Below are positions 18,634-26,884 of a stretch of DNA of 43,814 bases, piece after piece. The notes below the pieces were generated by a model. The model was not told the origin of the DNA. It did no database searches and was given only the letters and a program-made list of their open reading frames with translations. Position 1 is the stretch's first letter; the number at the start of each line of letters is the position of its first letter. This stretch comes from Acidobacteriota bacterium (GTDB taxonomy: Bacteria > Acidobacteriota > Thermoanaerobaculia > Multivoradales > JAGPDF01), in the NCBI GenBank assembly GCA_012521815.1, contig JAAYLR010000229.1:1-43814 (forward strand), given 5' to 3'. A program made the position numbers and the translations under genes.

Positions 18634-20010
18634 TCAGTGCGGGAGACCGAACAGGTAGTAGGCCAGACAGGCGAGGCCGAGCACCAGCGCCCCGGGGCCG
18701 ATCTCGCGCCAGCGGCCGGCGAGGAGCTTGACCGCCGGCCAGGCGACGAGACCGGCGGTCAGTCCGTTGGCGATGTTGTAGGTGAAGACCATCAGCGTGA
18801 TCGTCAGGAACGCCGGCACCGCCTCGGTGAGGTCGTCGAGCTCGACCCGCCGGATCGTGGTGACCATCAGGAGACCGACGATCACCAGCGCCGGCGAGTA
18901 GGCGTAGCGCATCTGCTGGAGCGGCGCCACCAACGGCAGGAAGAAGAGCGAGAGCGCGAAGAGACCGCCGGTGACCACCGCCGCGAGGCCGGTTCGCGCT
19001 CCCTCCCGGATGCCGGTGGCGGACTCGATGAAGGCGCCGCTCGTCGAGGTGCCGAGCAGCCCGCTCGCCACGCAGGCGACGGCGTCGACGACCATCGGCC
19101 GTTCGATTCCCGGGAGGTTTCCCTTCTCGTCGAGGAGGTTCCCCGCCGCCCCGACCGCGAGCAGCGTTCCGAGGGTGTCGAGGAAACCCATCAGGAAGAG
19201 GGTCAGGAGCACCGGGAAGAGCTCGAGCCGCAGGACCCCGGCGATGTCGAGCTGGAAGGCGATCGGCGAGAGGTCGTACTCCCCCCGGAACGGCAGCGCG
19301 AAGACCCCTGCCGGGGCGGTGCCGAGGCCGAACAGATACCCGGCGCCCGCCGTCGCCGCGATGCCGAGGAAGACCGCCCCCCGCACCCGGCGCAGGAGCA
19401 GCGCGACCGTCACCAGCAGCCCGAAGAGGACGAGCAGCACGGTCGGCTCACGAAGGTTGCCGAGCTTCAACGGCACGTCGGGCGAGCGCAGCAGATCGGT
19501 GCCGGGAGCAAGCAGCGCCGCCACCGGCATCCCGCTCGCGGCGCTGTCGACCACGCCCCCCTCGTAGAGGCCGATGAGGGCGAGGAAGAGGCCGATCCCG
19601 GCCGCAAAGCTGTACTTGAGGCTGGGCGAGATCGACTCCGCGAGCCACCGCCGGACCCCGAGCAGCGTGATGAGGAGGAAGAGGAGCCCGCCGAGGAAAA
19701 CCGCGCCGAGCCGCTGCTGCCAGCTGATGCCGAGGGTCGCGAGCCCGAAGGCGATGAAGGCGTTCTCCCCCATGTACGGCGCGACGCCGATCGGCCGCTT
19801 CGCGTAGAGCCCCATGAGGAGCGAACCGCCCGCCGCCACGAGGACCGTCGCCACGGTGCTGGCGCCGACCGGCAGCCCCGCGAAGGCGAGGATCGCCGGG
19901 TTGACGACGATGATGTACGCCATCGTCACGAAGGTCGTCACGCCGCCGAGCACCTCCGTCCTGACGCTCGACCCCGCGGCCGCGATGCCGAACCACCGTT
20001 CCAGGCTCAT
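18634..20010 (-). CDS. NCS2-family (AzgA-like) nucleobase permease
   Basis: EVLGGVTTFVTMAYIIVVNPAIL, GLYAKRPIGVAPYMGENAFIAF, LMGFLDTLGTLLAVG, GLLGTSTSGAFIESATGIREGARTGLAAVV. Confidence 0.92.
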   Translation of the reverse strand: MSLERWFGIAAAGSSVRTEVLGGVTTFVTMAYIIVVNPAILAFAGLPVGASTVATVLVAAGGSLLMGLYAKRPIGVAPYMGENAFIAFGLATLGISWQQRLGAVFLGGLLFLLITLLGVRRWLAESISPSLKYSFAAGIGLFLALIGLYEGGVVDSAASGMPVAALLAPGTDLLRSPDVPLKLGNLREPTVLLVLFGLLVTVALLLRRVRGAVFLGIAATAGAGYLFGLGTAPAGVFALPFRGEYDLSPIAFQLDIAGVLRLELFPVLLTLFLMGFLDTLGTLLAVGAAGNLLDEKGNLPGIERPMVVDAVACVASGLLGTSTSGAFIESATGIREGARTGLAAVVTGGLFALSLFFLPLVAPLQQMRYAYSPALVIVGLLMVTTIRRVELDDLTEAVPAFLTITLMVFTYNIANGLTAGLVAWPAVKLLAGRWREIGPGALVLGLACLAYYLFGLPH

Positions 20011-21422
20011 GGGCGAAACCTCCGCGCGAGCTCCGGCTCCCCGCGGCTCCAGTAGAAGAGGGCGAAATACCGCTCCTGCGCGGCGGGATCGGGGCTCACG
20101 AACCGCCGGGCGGCCCAGCGGGCGGCGGCGCTCTCCGGAGCCCGCAGCGCGAGCAGCGCCGCGAGGTTCCCGCCTACCGGGTTCGTCACCTCCCCCGCCA
20201 CCGGATGCCGGCCGGCGCTCTGCTCGAACGCGGGCGGCCAGGGGTGGAAGGCGCCGAGCATCGCGATCGCCACCGACGGCACGAGCAGCAGGGCGAAGAG
20301 CGAGCGCCGCCAGCCGGCCATCGCCAGCGGCGCGAAGAGGAGGAGGAACGGCACGACCGGGATCAGGTACCGGAAGCCGTACGACCAGCCGCCGTACGAG
20401 CCCGCCACGGCGACATGGAAGAGGATCTGGAACGCGATCGCCGCGGCGAGCCCTCGCGCTTCGCTCGCCTCCACGTCGAGCAGCGGCCTGCCCCCTTCCC
20501 CCCGCCGGCAGGCGGCGGCGAGCCCCGCCACCCCGAAGAGGAGGACCGGCGAGAGGGAGAAGAAACCGTGCCAGCCGAAGAGCGCTGCGAACGGGTAGGT
20601 CCAGCTCTCGGGCAGGAGGACCCCGGCGACGCTCGGGGCGAACGAGGCGCTCAGATCGCGCGCCCCCGGGATCATCTTCGCCGGCCAGATGCTGCCCCAG
20701 AGCACGAAGTTCGATCCGGCCAGGACCACCCCGCAGAGGAGGAGCACCGCGCCGAACCGGAACGCTGCGCAGCGGCCGCCGCGCCGCCACGCCTGCCAGG
20801 CGAGCAGCGGCAGGAAGCCGAGGCCGGGGACCAGATCGACCCCCGTCGCCAGGCCGGCGGCGAGTCCGGCGCGCGCCCCGTGACCGGCCAGGGAGGCCAG
20901 CCAGCCGGCGAAGAGGAGCGCCGCGGCCACCGTGTGGTTGTTGAACGTCGAGGTGAAGCTCGCCGCCACCGTGCCCGCGACGAGCGCCGCGAGCACCAGG
21001 ATTCGGGAGGCGGCAGGCACGACCTTCGTCGCCACGAGCGCGCGCGCCATCGCGACCGTCATCCCGGCCGCGGCGCCGCCGACGAGGAGGAGGGTGACGA
21101 GGTAGACGACGTGGCCGCGCGTGGCCGGATCGGCGAGCCGCCACGGCGTCACGCTCCGGATGCCGGCGTAGAGCGCGGCGCCACCGAGCGCGAGCAGCGG
21201 CGGTTTGTTCGAGTAGCTGCGGCCGCCGGCTTCGACGCGATCGACCGTCCAGGCGTAGCTGGTCCGGTCGATCGCCCCTTCGCCGTGATCGACGAGCGCC
21301 TCGATCTGCGCCCAGCGCGAGGCGTCGTTGCCGGCGGTGAAGACGCGCGGGTGGGTGATCCCGGCGGCGAGGAGGAAGGCGAGGAGGCCGGCCGCCACCA
21401 GCGGCCGGCCGCTCTCAGTCAC
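20007..21422 (-). CDS. Polytopic membrane protein, GT-C glycosyltransferase-like
   Basis: Many hydrophobic segments; N-terminal SRWAQIEALVDHGEGAID...YSNKPPLLALGGAALYAG pattern; ATGA overlap with NCS2 gene. Confidence 0.6.
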   Translation of the reverse strand: MTESGRPLVAAGLLAFLLAAGITHPRVFTAGNDASRWAQIEALVDHGEGAIDRTSYAWTVDRVEAGGRSYSNKPPLLALGGAALYAGIRSVTPWRLADPATRGHVVYLVTLLLVGGAAAGMTVAMARALVATKVVPAASRILVLAALVAGTVAASFTSTFNNHTVAAALLFAGWLASLAGHGARAGLAAGLATGVDLVPGLGFLPLLAWQAWRRGGRCAAFRFGAVLLLCGVVLAGSNFVLWGSIWPAKMIPGARDLSASFAPSVAGVLLPESWTYPFAALFGWHGFFSLSPVLLFGVAGLAAACRRGEGGRPLLDVEASEARGLAAAIAFQILFHVAVAGSYGGWSYGFRYLIPVVPFLLLFAPLAMAGWRRSLFALLLVPSVAIAMLGAFHPWPPAFEQSAGRHPVAGEVTNPVGGNLAALLALRAPESAAARWAARRFVSPDPAAQERYFALFYWSRGEPELARRFRP

Positions 21423-21894
21423 AGATCACGGCGCCGGTGCCCTTCACGCGGGTGTAGCGGAAGGGCCCCTCGCCGACCGTGGCCGGATCGAACGGGCGCT
21501 TCTGCTCCTCGGCCTGGTGCTCGAGCCGGGCGATCCACTCCTCGCGGGTCAGCTCGCCCGTCTCGACCGTCCCCTCGGCCACCGCCTGCCTGCCCTGCGC
21601 CGAGGTCGGGAAGACGATCACGCCATCGTCGACCTTCACCCGCAGGCCGCCATCCTCGTCGCCGGCCGCGATCTCCATCCAGCAGCCCTTGTTCTGGCAG
21701 ACCTCGACGACTTTCCCTTCGATCCGCACGCTCTTGCCGGCCCAGGCCTCCGGCTCCGCGAGGATCGCCGCGACCGGCGTGCTCTCGGCGAGCGTCACGC
21801 CCTCGCCGTAGGTGGTTCCCGCGCAGATCTCCGCGCCAAGCCCGGCTCCCGGCAGCCAGAGCCCGGCCAGGAGACAGATCAGTGCCGTCCTCAT
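21415..21894 (-). CDS. Exported DUF4920-like protein
   Basis: Signal peptide MRTALICLLAGLWLPGAGLG; GKSVRIEGKVVEVCQNKGCWMEI; overlaps the membrane-protein start by 8 nt. Confidence 0.72.
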   Translation of the reverse strand: MRTALICLLAGLWLPGAGLGAEICAGTTYGEGVTLAESTPVAAILAEPEAWAGKSVRIEGKVVEVCQNKGCWMEIAAGDEDGGLRVKVDDGVIVFPTSAQGRQAVAEGTVETGELTREEWIARLEHQAEEQKRPFDPATVGEGPFRYTRVKGTGAVICD

Positions 21895-22200
21895 CGTCGC
21901 TTCCCTCCGCTGTCGTATCCGTGTCGTTTTCCCGTTCTGCGGCCGCGAAACGCTCCCGGCCGGCGCCACCGATCTACCGCTCGGCGGCGGCAAGAGGATA
22001 CCGCGTCGGGAGCCTCCGGGAAGGGCACCTTCCCCGCCGGCCTGACGCTCCCGGCCCGAGGCGGACGGCCTCCCCTGGGCCGTTTCCTCCCGCCAGGCCG
22101 GGCCTCGCGAACCGGTATCTCTTTGCGTTACAATGTTGGTTTACGCCCGCAGGTATTCCGATCCCTCCGGGACCGTCACCCACCGAGGAGAACCGACCCG

Positions 22201-23262
22201 ATGTCGAGAACGTCCGGCACCCGCAACACGCCATTCCCCCGCACCACCATCGCTTTCGCCCTGCTCCTGCTCGCCGGCCTCGCGATGCCGGCCTGCGCGG
22301 GCCAGGAGAAGGCCGCCCCGAAGGCGGCTCCCGCCACCCCCGAGGCCGTCGCCGAGATCGACGGCAAGCCGATCACGATGGCCGAGCTCGAGAAGAGCGT
22401 CGCCGCACAGCTTGCCCAGCTCGACAAGCAGCGCCGCGACCTGCTCGAGCAGAGCCTCGGGAACCTGGTCGAGGAGAAGCTCCTCGAGACCGAAGCGCTC
22501 GCCCGGGGCGTGACGAAAGAGGCGCTCGTGGCCTCCGAGATCACCGCCAAGGTCCAGCCCGTCACCGACGCCGACGTGGACGCCTGGTACGAGGCGAACA
22601 AGGGCCGCCTCGGCGGCCGCGCCAAGGAGACGATCGCGCCGCAGATCCAGCAGTTCCTCACCGCCGAGCGTGGCGGCGAGGCCCGCGCCGACTTCCTTTC
22701 GACGCTGCGCGAGAAGCACAAGGTGCGGATCCTCCTCGAGCCGCATCGCGTGCGGGTCGGCACCGACGGCCCGTCGAAGGGCCCCGCCAACGCCCCGGTG
22801 ACGATCGTCGAGTTCTCCGAGTTCGAGTGCCCGTTCTGCGCCCGGGTGAACCCCACCCTCGACCAGATCCGCTCGACCTACGGCGAGAAGGTCCGGATCG
22901 TCTTCCGTCACCTGCCGCTGCCGATGCACCCCCACGCGCTGAAGGCCGCCGAGGCCGCCCTCTGCGCCGAGGAGGAAGGGAAGTTCTGGGAGATGCACGA
23001 CGCGATGTTCGCCGATCAGCGGAATCTGGGCATCGATGCCCTCAAGGCGAAGGCCGCCACCCTCGGTCTCGACGCCGCCCGCTTCGACGAGTGCCTCGCC
23101 TCCGGCCGGCACGCCGCCCGCGTCCAGGCCGATCTCGCCGAGGGGCAGCAGGTCGGCGCCAACGGGACCCCGACCTTCTTCATCAACGGCCGCTACCTCT
23201 CCGGAGCCCAGCCGTTCGAGGCGTTCAAGGAGCTGATCGACGACGAGCTGGCGCGGCGGTAA
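22201..23262 (+). CDS. Exported SurA_N-like helical domain fused to a DsbA-family thioredoxin domain
   Basis: Signal peptide; AEIDGKPITMAELEKSV...LVEEKLLETEALARGV (SurA/PpiC N-terminal style); EFSEFECPFCARVNPTLDQI with CPFC and GTPTFFING cis-Pro loop; GAGGAG SD. Confidence 0.87.
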   Translation: MSRTSGTRNTPFPRTTIAFALLLLAGLAMPACAGQEKAAPKAAPATPEAVAEIDGKPITMAELEKSVAAQLAQLDKQRRDLLEQSLGNLVEEKLLETEALARGVTKEALVASEITAKVQPVTDADVDAWYEANKGRLGGRAKETIAPQIQQFLTAERGGEARADFLSTLREKHKVRILLEPHRVRVGTDGPSKGPANAPVTIVEFSEFECPFCARVNPTLDQIRSTYGEKVRIVFRHLPLPMHPHALKAAEAALCAEEEGKFWEMHDAMFADQRNLGIDALKAKAATLGLDAARFDECLASGRHAARVQADLAEGQQVGANGTPTFFINGRYLSGAQPFEAFKELIDDELARR

Positions 23263-23288
23263 CGTCCTCCGCGCTTTCGCAGCCTCTG

Positions 23289-23325
23289 ACGGCCGCGCCC
23301 CGGTGGGCGCGGCCGTTTCATTTCG
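23289..23325 (+). terminator. Rho-independent terminator after the DsbA-like gene
   Basis: ACGGCCGCGCCC-CGGT-GGGCGCGGCCGT followed by TTCATTT; 12-bp stem, imperfect U tract. Confidence 0.7.
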
Positions 23326-23527
23326 CGGGGACGTACCAGACCGGACAGGGGGCGCGACACTGCAAGCCGCGCGCGTTGCCGCGCGTGAAGAGACGGCGCA
23401 GCAGACCCGGCGAACGTGTCCCCACGACCATCCAGCGCACCCCGAGCCAGGTCGCCGCCGCCACGATCTCCGGCCCCCCCGCACCCGCCGTGACCTCGCT
23501 CTCCACACGCGGTCGCCAGGGCGACAC
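23318..23527 (-). pseudogene. Half-length UspA-like ORF (remnant or mini-protein)
   Basis: VESEVTAGAGGPEIVAAATWLGVRWMVVGTRSPGLLRRLFTRGNARGLQCRAPCPVWYVPAK aligns with the C-terminal half of universal stress proteins (DLIVMGTHGRSGLxRLLLGSVAERVLRHAPCPVLVV). Confidence 0.55.
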
Positions 23528-23634
23528 GCACCCGGGTGGCGCTCCCCTACCCGCCCGGGCGGCGACTCGGCTACGCTTCCCGGCGCGGCGGTCCCCGCGG
23601 GTGACGCCGGCCGCACGACCACAGGAGATGCCCC

Positions 23635-24522
23635 GTGTCCTTCCTGCCGCCGAACTTCGGCCAGCTTCCGCCCGAGGAGTCCGACTACGCGACCAGCCGG
23701 TTCGTGATCCTCCCCGTCCCGTTCGAGCGCACCACCTCGTACGGCAAAGGGACGGCGAACGGTCCCGCCGCGATCGTCCGTGCCTCGCAGAGCATGGAGC
23801 TCTACGACGAGGAGCTCGGCGCCGAGATCGCCGCGCACGGCATCGCGACCCTTCCCCCGTTCCTGCCGGAGAGCTTCGGGATGGAGGCCGCGATCGCGGA
23901 GATCCGCGCCGAAGCCCGGACCCACATCGCGGCCGGCAAGCGGCTGCTGGTGCTCGGCGGCGAGCACAGCCTCACCCTCGGCCCGGTGCGGGCCGCCGCC
24001 GATCTCCATGGCGAGATCGGCGTCGTCCAGTTCGACGCCCACGCCGACCTCCGCGAGGAGTACGAGGGGACGCCGTACAGCCACGCGAGCGTGATGCGGC
24101 GGGTCGTCGAGGACGGCCATCCGACGCTCGCCATCGGCATCCGGTCGCTCTCCCGGCCCGAAGCCGACTTCGCGCGGGAGCGGCGCCTCGACATCGTCTG
24201 GGGGCACGAGCTCGCCGCCTTCGGCCCCGAGGCGCTCGCGGCGCGTCTGGAACGCCTGCCGGAGCGGATCTATCTCACCTTCGACATCGACTACTTCGAT
24301 CCGGCGCTCGTGCCCGCCACCGGCACCCCGGAGCCGGGGGGCGGCCACTGGTACCCGACGCTCGCGCTCCTGCGCGAGCTCTTCCGCCGCAAGCGGGTGG
24401 TGGCGATGGACCTGGTCGAGCTCGCCCCGTTCGGACCGCTGCCGGCGAGCGACTTCCTCGCCGCCAAGCTCGCCTACAAATGCATGGGCTACTGGGCGGA
24501 AGGAGAGCGCCGGGCCGGCTGA
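23635..24522 (+). CDS. speB: Agmatinase/arginase-family ureohydrolase
   Basis: VLGGEHSLTLGPVRA, VVQFDAHADLREEYEGTPYSHASVMRR, YLTFDIDYFDPALVPATGTPEPGG; GTG start with AGGAG SD. Confidence 0.9.
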   Translation: MSFLPPNFGQLPPEESDYATSRFVILPVPFERTTSYGKGTANGPAAIVRASQSMELYDEELGAEIAAHGIATLPPFLPESFGMEAAIAEIRAEARTHIAAGKRLLVLGGEHSLTLGPVRAAADLHGEIGVVQFDAHADLREEYEGTPYSHASVMRRVVEDGHPTLAIGIRSLSRPEADFARERRLDIVWGHELAAFGPEALAARLERLPERIYLTFDIDYFDPALVPATGTPEPGGGHWYPTLALLRELFRRKRVVAMDLVELAPFGPLPASDFLAAKLAYKCMGYWAEGERRAG

Positions 24523-24545
24523 GAACCGTCAGCCAGCGGGACCGT

Positions 24546-25730
24546 TCACGGCACCTCCAGGACCAGGGCGATCCCCTGACCGCCGCCGATGCAGGCGGCG
24601 GCGACCCCGCGGCCGCCGCCCCGGCGGGCCAGCTCCTTCGCCAGCGTGAGCACCAGGCGGGCGCCGGTGGCGCCGAGCGGATGGCCGAGCGCGATCGCCC
24701 CGCCGTTGACGTTGAGCCGCTCCTCGTCGAGGTCGAGCTCGCGCACCACCGCCAGGATCTGGCCCGCGAACGCCTCGTTGATCTCGAACAGGTCGATCTC
24801 CTCCTGCCGGAGACCGGCGGACGCGAGCGCCTGGCGGATGGCGGGGGCGGGCCCGATCCCCATCCGTGCCGGCTCGACGCCGACCACCGCCCAGGAGAGG
24901 AGACGGGCGAGCGGTGCAAGCTCGCGGCGCCGGGCCCATCCCTCGCTGGTGAGGAGCAGCATCGCGGCGCCATCCACGATCCCGGAGGCGTTGCCCGCGG
25001 TCACGAAACCGTCCGGGTCGAAGACCGTGGGCAGACGCGCGAGCGCCTCGAGGCTCGTCTCCGGCCGGAGATGATCGTCCCGCTCGACCCGCCGCGCGCG
25101 GCGTCCCTCTCCCGTCTCGACCGGCACGACCTCGGCGGCGAGCCGCCCGCTCTCCCAGGCCGCCGCCGCCCGCTGCTGACTGCGCAGCGCGAAGGCATCC
25201 TGCGCCGCGCGCGTCAGGCCGTACTCGCGGGCCAGCCGGTTGCTGGTCTGGGCCATGTAGAGGCCGCAGTAGCTGTCGAAGAGGCTCGCCAGCAGCATGT
25301 CCTCCAGCTTCCCCTGCCCGAGACGCAGGCCCCGCCGCGCCCCGTAGATCGCGTGCGGCGCCTGCGACATGCTCTCGGTGCCGCCCACCAGGCAGCAGGT
25401 GGCTTCGCCGAGCAGAAGCAGCTGAGCGCCCGAGATCAGCGCCTGGATGCCGGAGCCGCAGAGGCGGTTCACGGTGAGAGCGGCGACCGTTTCGGGTACG
25501 CCCGCCCGGAGCGCCACATGGCGGGCGCCGTAGATCGCGTCGGGCGAGGACTGGATGACGTTGCCGACGATCACGTGATCGACCTCGGTCGCCGGCACCC
25601 CGGTCCGCGCGAACAGGGCTCGCGCGGCGTGCGCTCCCAGGTCGAGCGCCGAAACCCCGGCGAGCGCGCCGTTGAACTCCGCCATCGGCGTCCGCACGCC
25701 GTCGACGATCACCAGCTCCCGTCGTTCCAT
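24546..25730 (-). CDS. Acetyl-CoA acetyltransferase (thiolase)
   Basis: VNRLCGSGIQALISGAQ, GGTESMSQAPHA, NINEAFAG-like EINEAFAGQILA, NVNGGAIALGHPLGATGARLVLTL, CIGGGQGIALVLE. Confidence 0.94.
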   Translation of the reverse strand: MERRELVIVDGVRTPMAEFNGALAGVSALDLGAHAARALFARTGVPATEVDHVIVGNVIQSSPDAIYGARHVALRAGVPETVAALTVNRLCGSGIQALISGAQLLLLGEATCCLVGGTESMSQAPHAIYGARRGLRLGQGKLEDMLLASLFDSYCGLYMAQTSNRLAREYGLTRAAQDAFALRSQQRAAAAWESGRLAAEVVPVETGEGRRARRVERDDHLRPETSLEALARLPTVFDPDGFVTAGNASGIVDGAAMLLLTSEGWARRRELAPLARLLSWAVVGVEPARMGIGPAPAIRQALASAGLRQEEIDLFEINEAFAGQILAVVRELDLDEERLNVNGGAIALGHPLGATGARLVLTLAKELARRGGGRGVAAACIGGGQGIALVLEVP

Positions 25731-25767
25731 TGCGCCTCCCCGGCGCCCTCGCGCGGGCGCCTCATCT

Positions 25768-26859
25768 TCATCCGGCGGCCGGCGAGCTCCCGCGCGCCGC
25801 GTCCGCCAGAGCGATGCCGAGCGCGTGGAAACGCCGCCGCCAGGGGTTGAGATCCGGCTCGAGAGCGCGCCGGTGGCCGGCGATCGCGAGCAGCAGACGG
25901 CGCTCCGGATCGAGCCAGAGGCTGCCGCCGGTGAAGCCGGTATGGCCGAACGCCGTGGCCGGAAGGGCGGCTCCCGCGCTTCCCCGCACCCGCCGCCGGG
26001 CCCAGCCGAGCGCGTACGGACCACCACCCGCCAGCGCCCGGCGTACCAGCTCCGGAGTCAGCACCCGTTGCGGTGCGAGCCACTCCTGCCCCAGCACGAG
26101 AAGGCTCTCGAGATCGCCGAAGAGCCCGGCGTGCCCGGCGCAGCCGCCGAGCCAGCGGGCGTTGCCATCCTGCACTTCGCCCCGTCCCGGTGCGGGACGC
26201 CGGCCGAGGCCGATCCCGAGCGCGCGGGCGAGCTCGCGCTCCCGCCGGTTGTCGAGCGGCATCGACACCACGTTGGCGCGAGCCCCGGGGGAAAGGCCAA
26301 CCCGGTCCGCGAGCCCCAGCGGGGCGAGGAGCTCGCGCGCGAGCAGCGCCGCCAGCGGTTCCCCGAGTGCCCGTTCGGCGGTCAGACCCCAGAGGATGTA
26401 GCCGAGGTCGCTGTAGGTTCCGGGAGGCGCACCCTGGAAGCGCGGACCGGCGAGCAGCCGGACGACGGCGTCGCGATGGCGGACGAGGCGCGGCAACGGC
26501 GCCCACGCCCGCAAACCGGCCCGGTGCCGCAACAGCGCCGCGAGCGAGCGGCGCGCGAGCGGGGGGACCGCCTCCGGCAGGAGCGATCCCACCCGCAGGC
26601 CGAGCGGCAGCCTCCCGGTCCGGTCGAGCACGAGGGCGAGGGTCGCCACGAACGGCTTGGTCAGGGAGGCCAGATCGAATCGCCCGCTCCCCTCCGGGCT
26701 CGCCCAGAGGCGCTCCCCGCCGGCGGTCGCCACCGCCGCGGCCACCGCTCCCCACGGCCCCTCGCCCGGCACGCGGAAGAGCCGGTCGAGCGCCATCCGC
26801 GACTCGCTCGCGGCGGGCTCCTCCGGCGTCTGGCGCGCTCGGCGGCTCATCTTCCGCAT
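25768..26859 (-). CDS. Beta-lactamase/serine hydrolase family (S12-like)
   Basis: FDLASLTKPFVATLALVL (SxxK), PPGTYSDLGYILWGL (YxD), GHTGFTGGSLWLDP. Start uncertain (26859 or 26850). Confidence 0.85.
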   Translation of the reverse strand: MRKMSRRARQTPEEPAASESRMALDRLFRVPGEGPWGAVAAAVATAGGERLWASPEGSGRFDLASLTKPFVATLALVLDRTGRLPLGLRVGSLLPEAVPPLARRSLAALLRHRAGLRAWAPLPRLVRHRDAVVRLLAGPRFQGAPPGTYSDLGYILWGLTAERALGEPLAALLARELLAPLGLADRVGLSPGARANVVSMPLDNRRERELARALGIGLGRRPAPGRGEVQDGNARWLGGCAGHAGLFGDLESLLVLGQEWLAPQRVLTPELVRRALAGGGPYALGWARRRVRGSAGAALPATAFGHTGFTGGSLWLDPERRLLLAIAGHRRALEPDLNPWRRRFHALGIALADAARGSSPAAG

Positions 26860-26884
26860 GCTATCCTCGCTCCGGCGCGGGAAG

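Noticed and set aside
20205-25850. 1,881-aa plus-strand ORF
   Set aside because: Low-complexity Arg/Pro/Glu translation running antisense or out of frame through GT-C, DsbA-like, speB and thiolase genes that have clear family signatures; a high-GC artefact.
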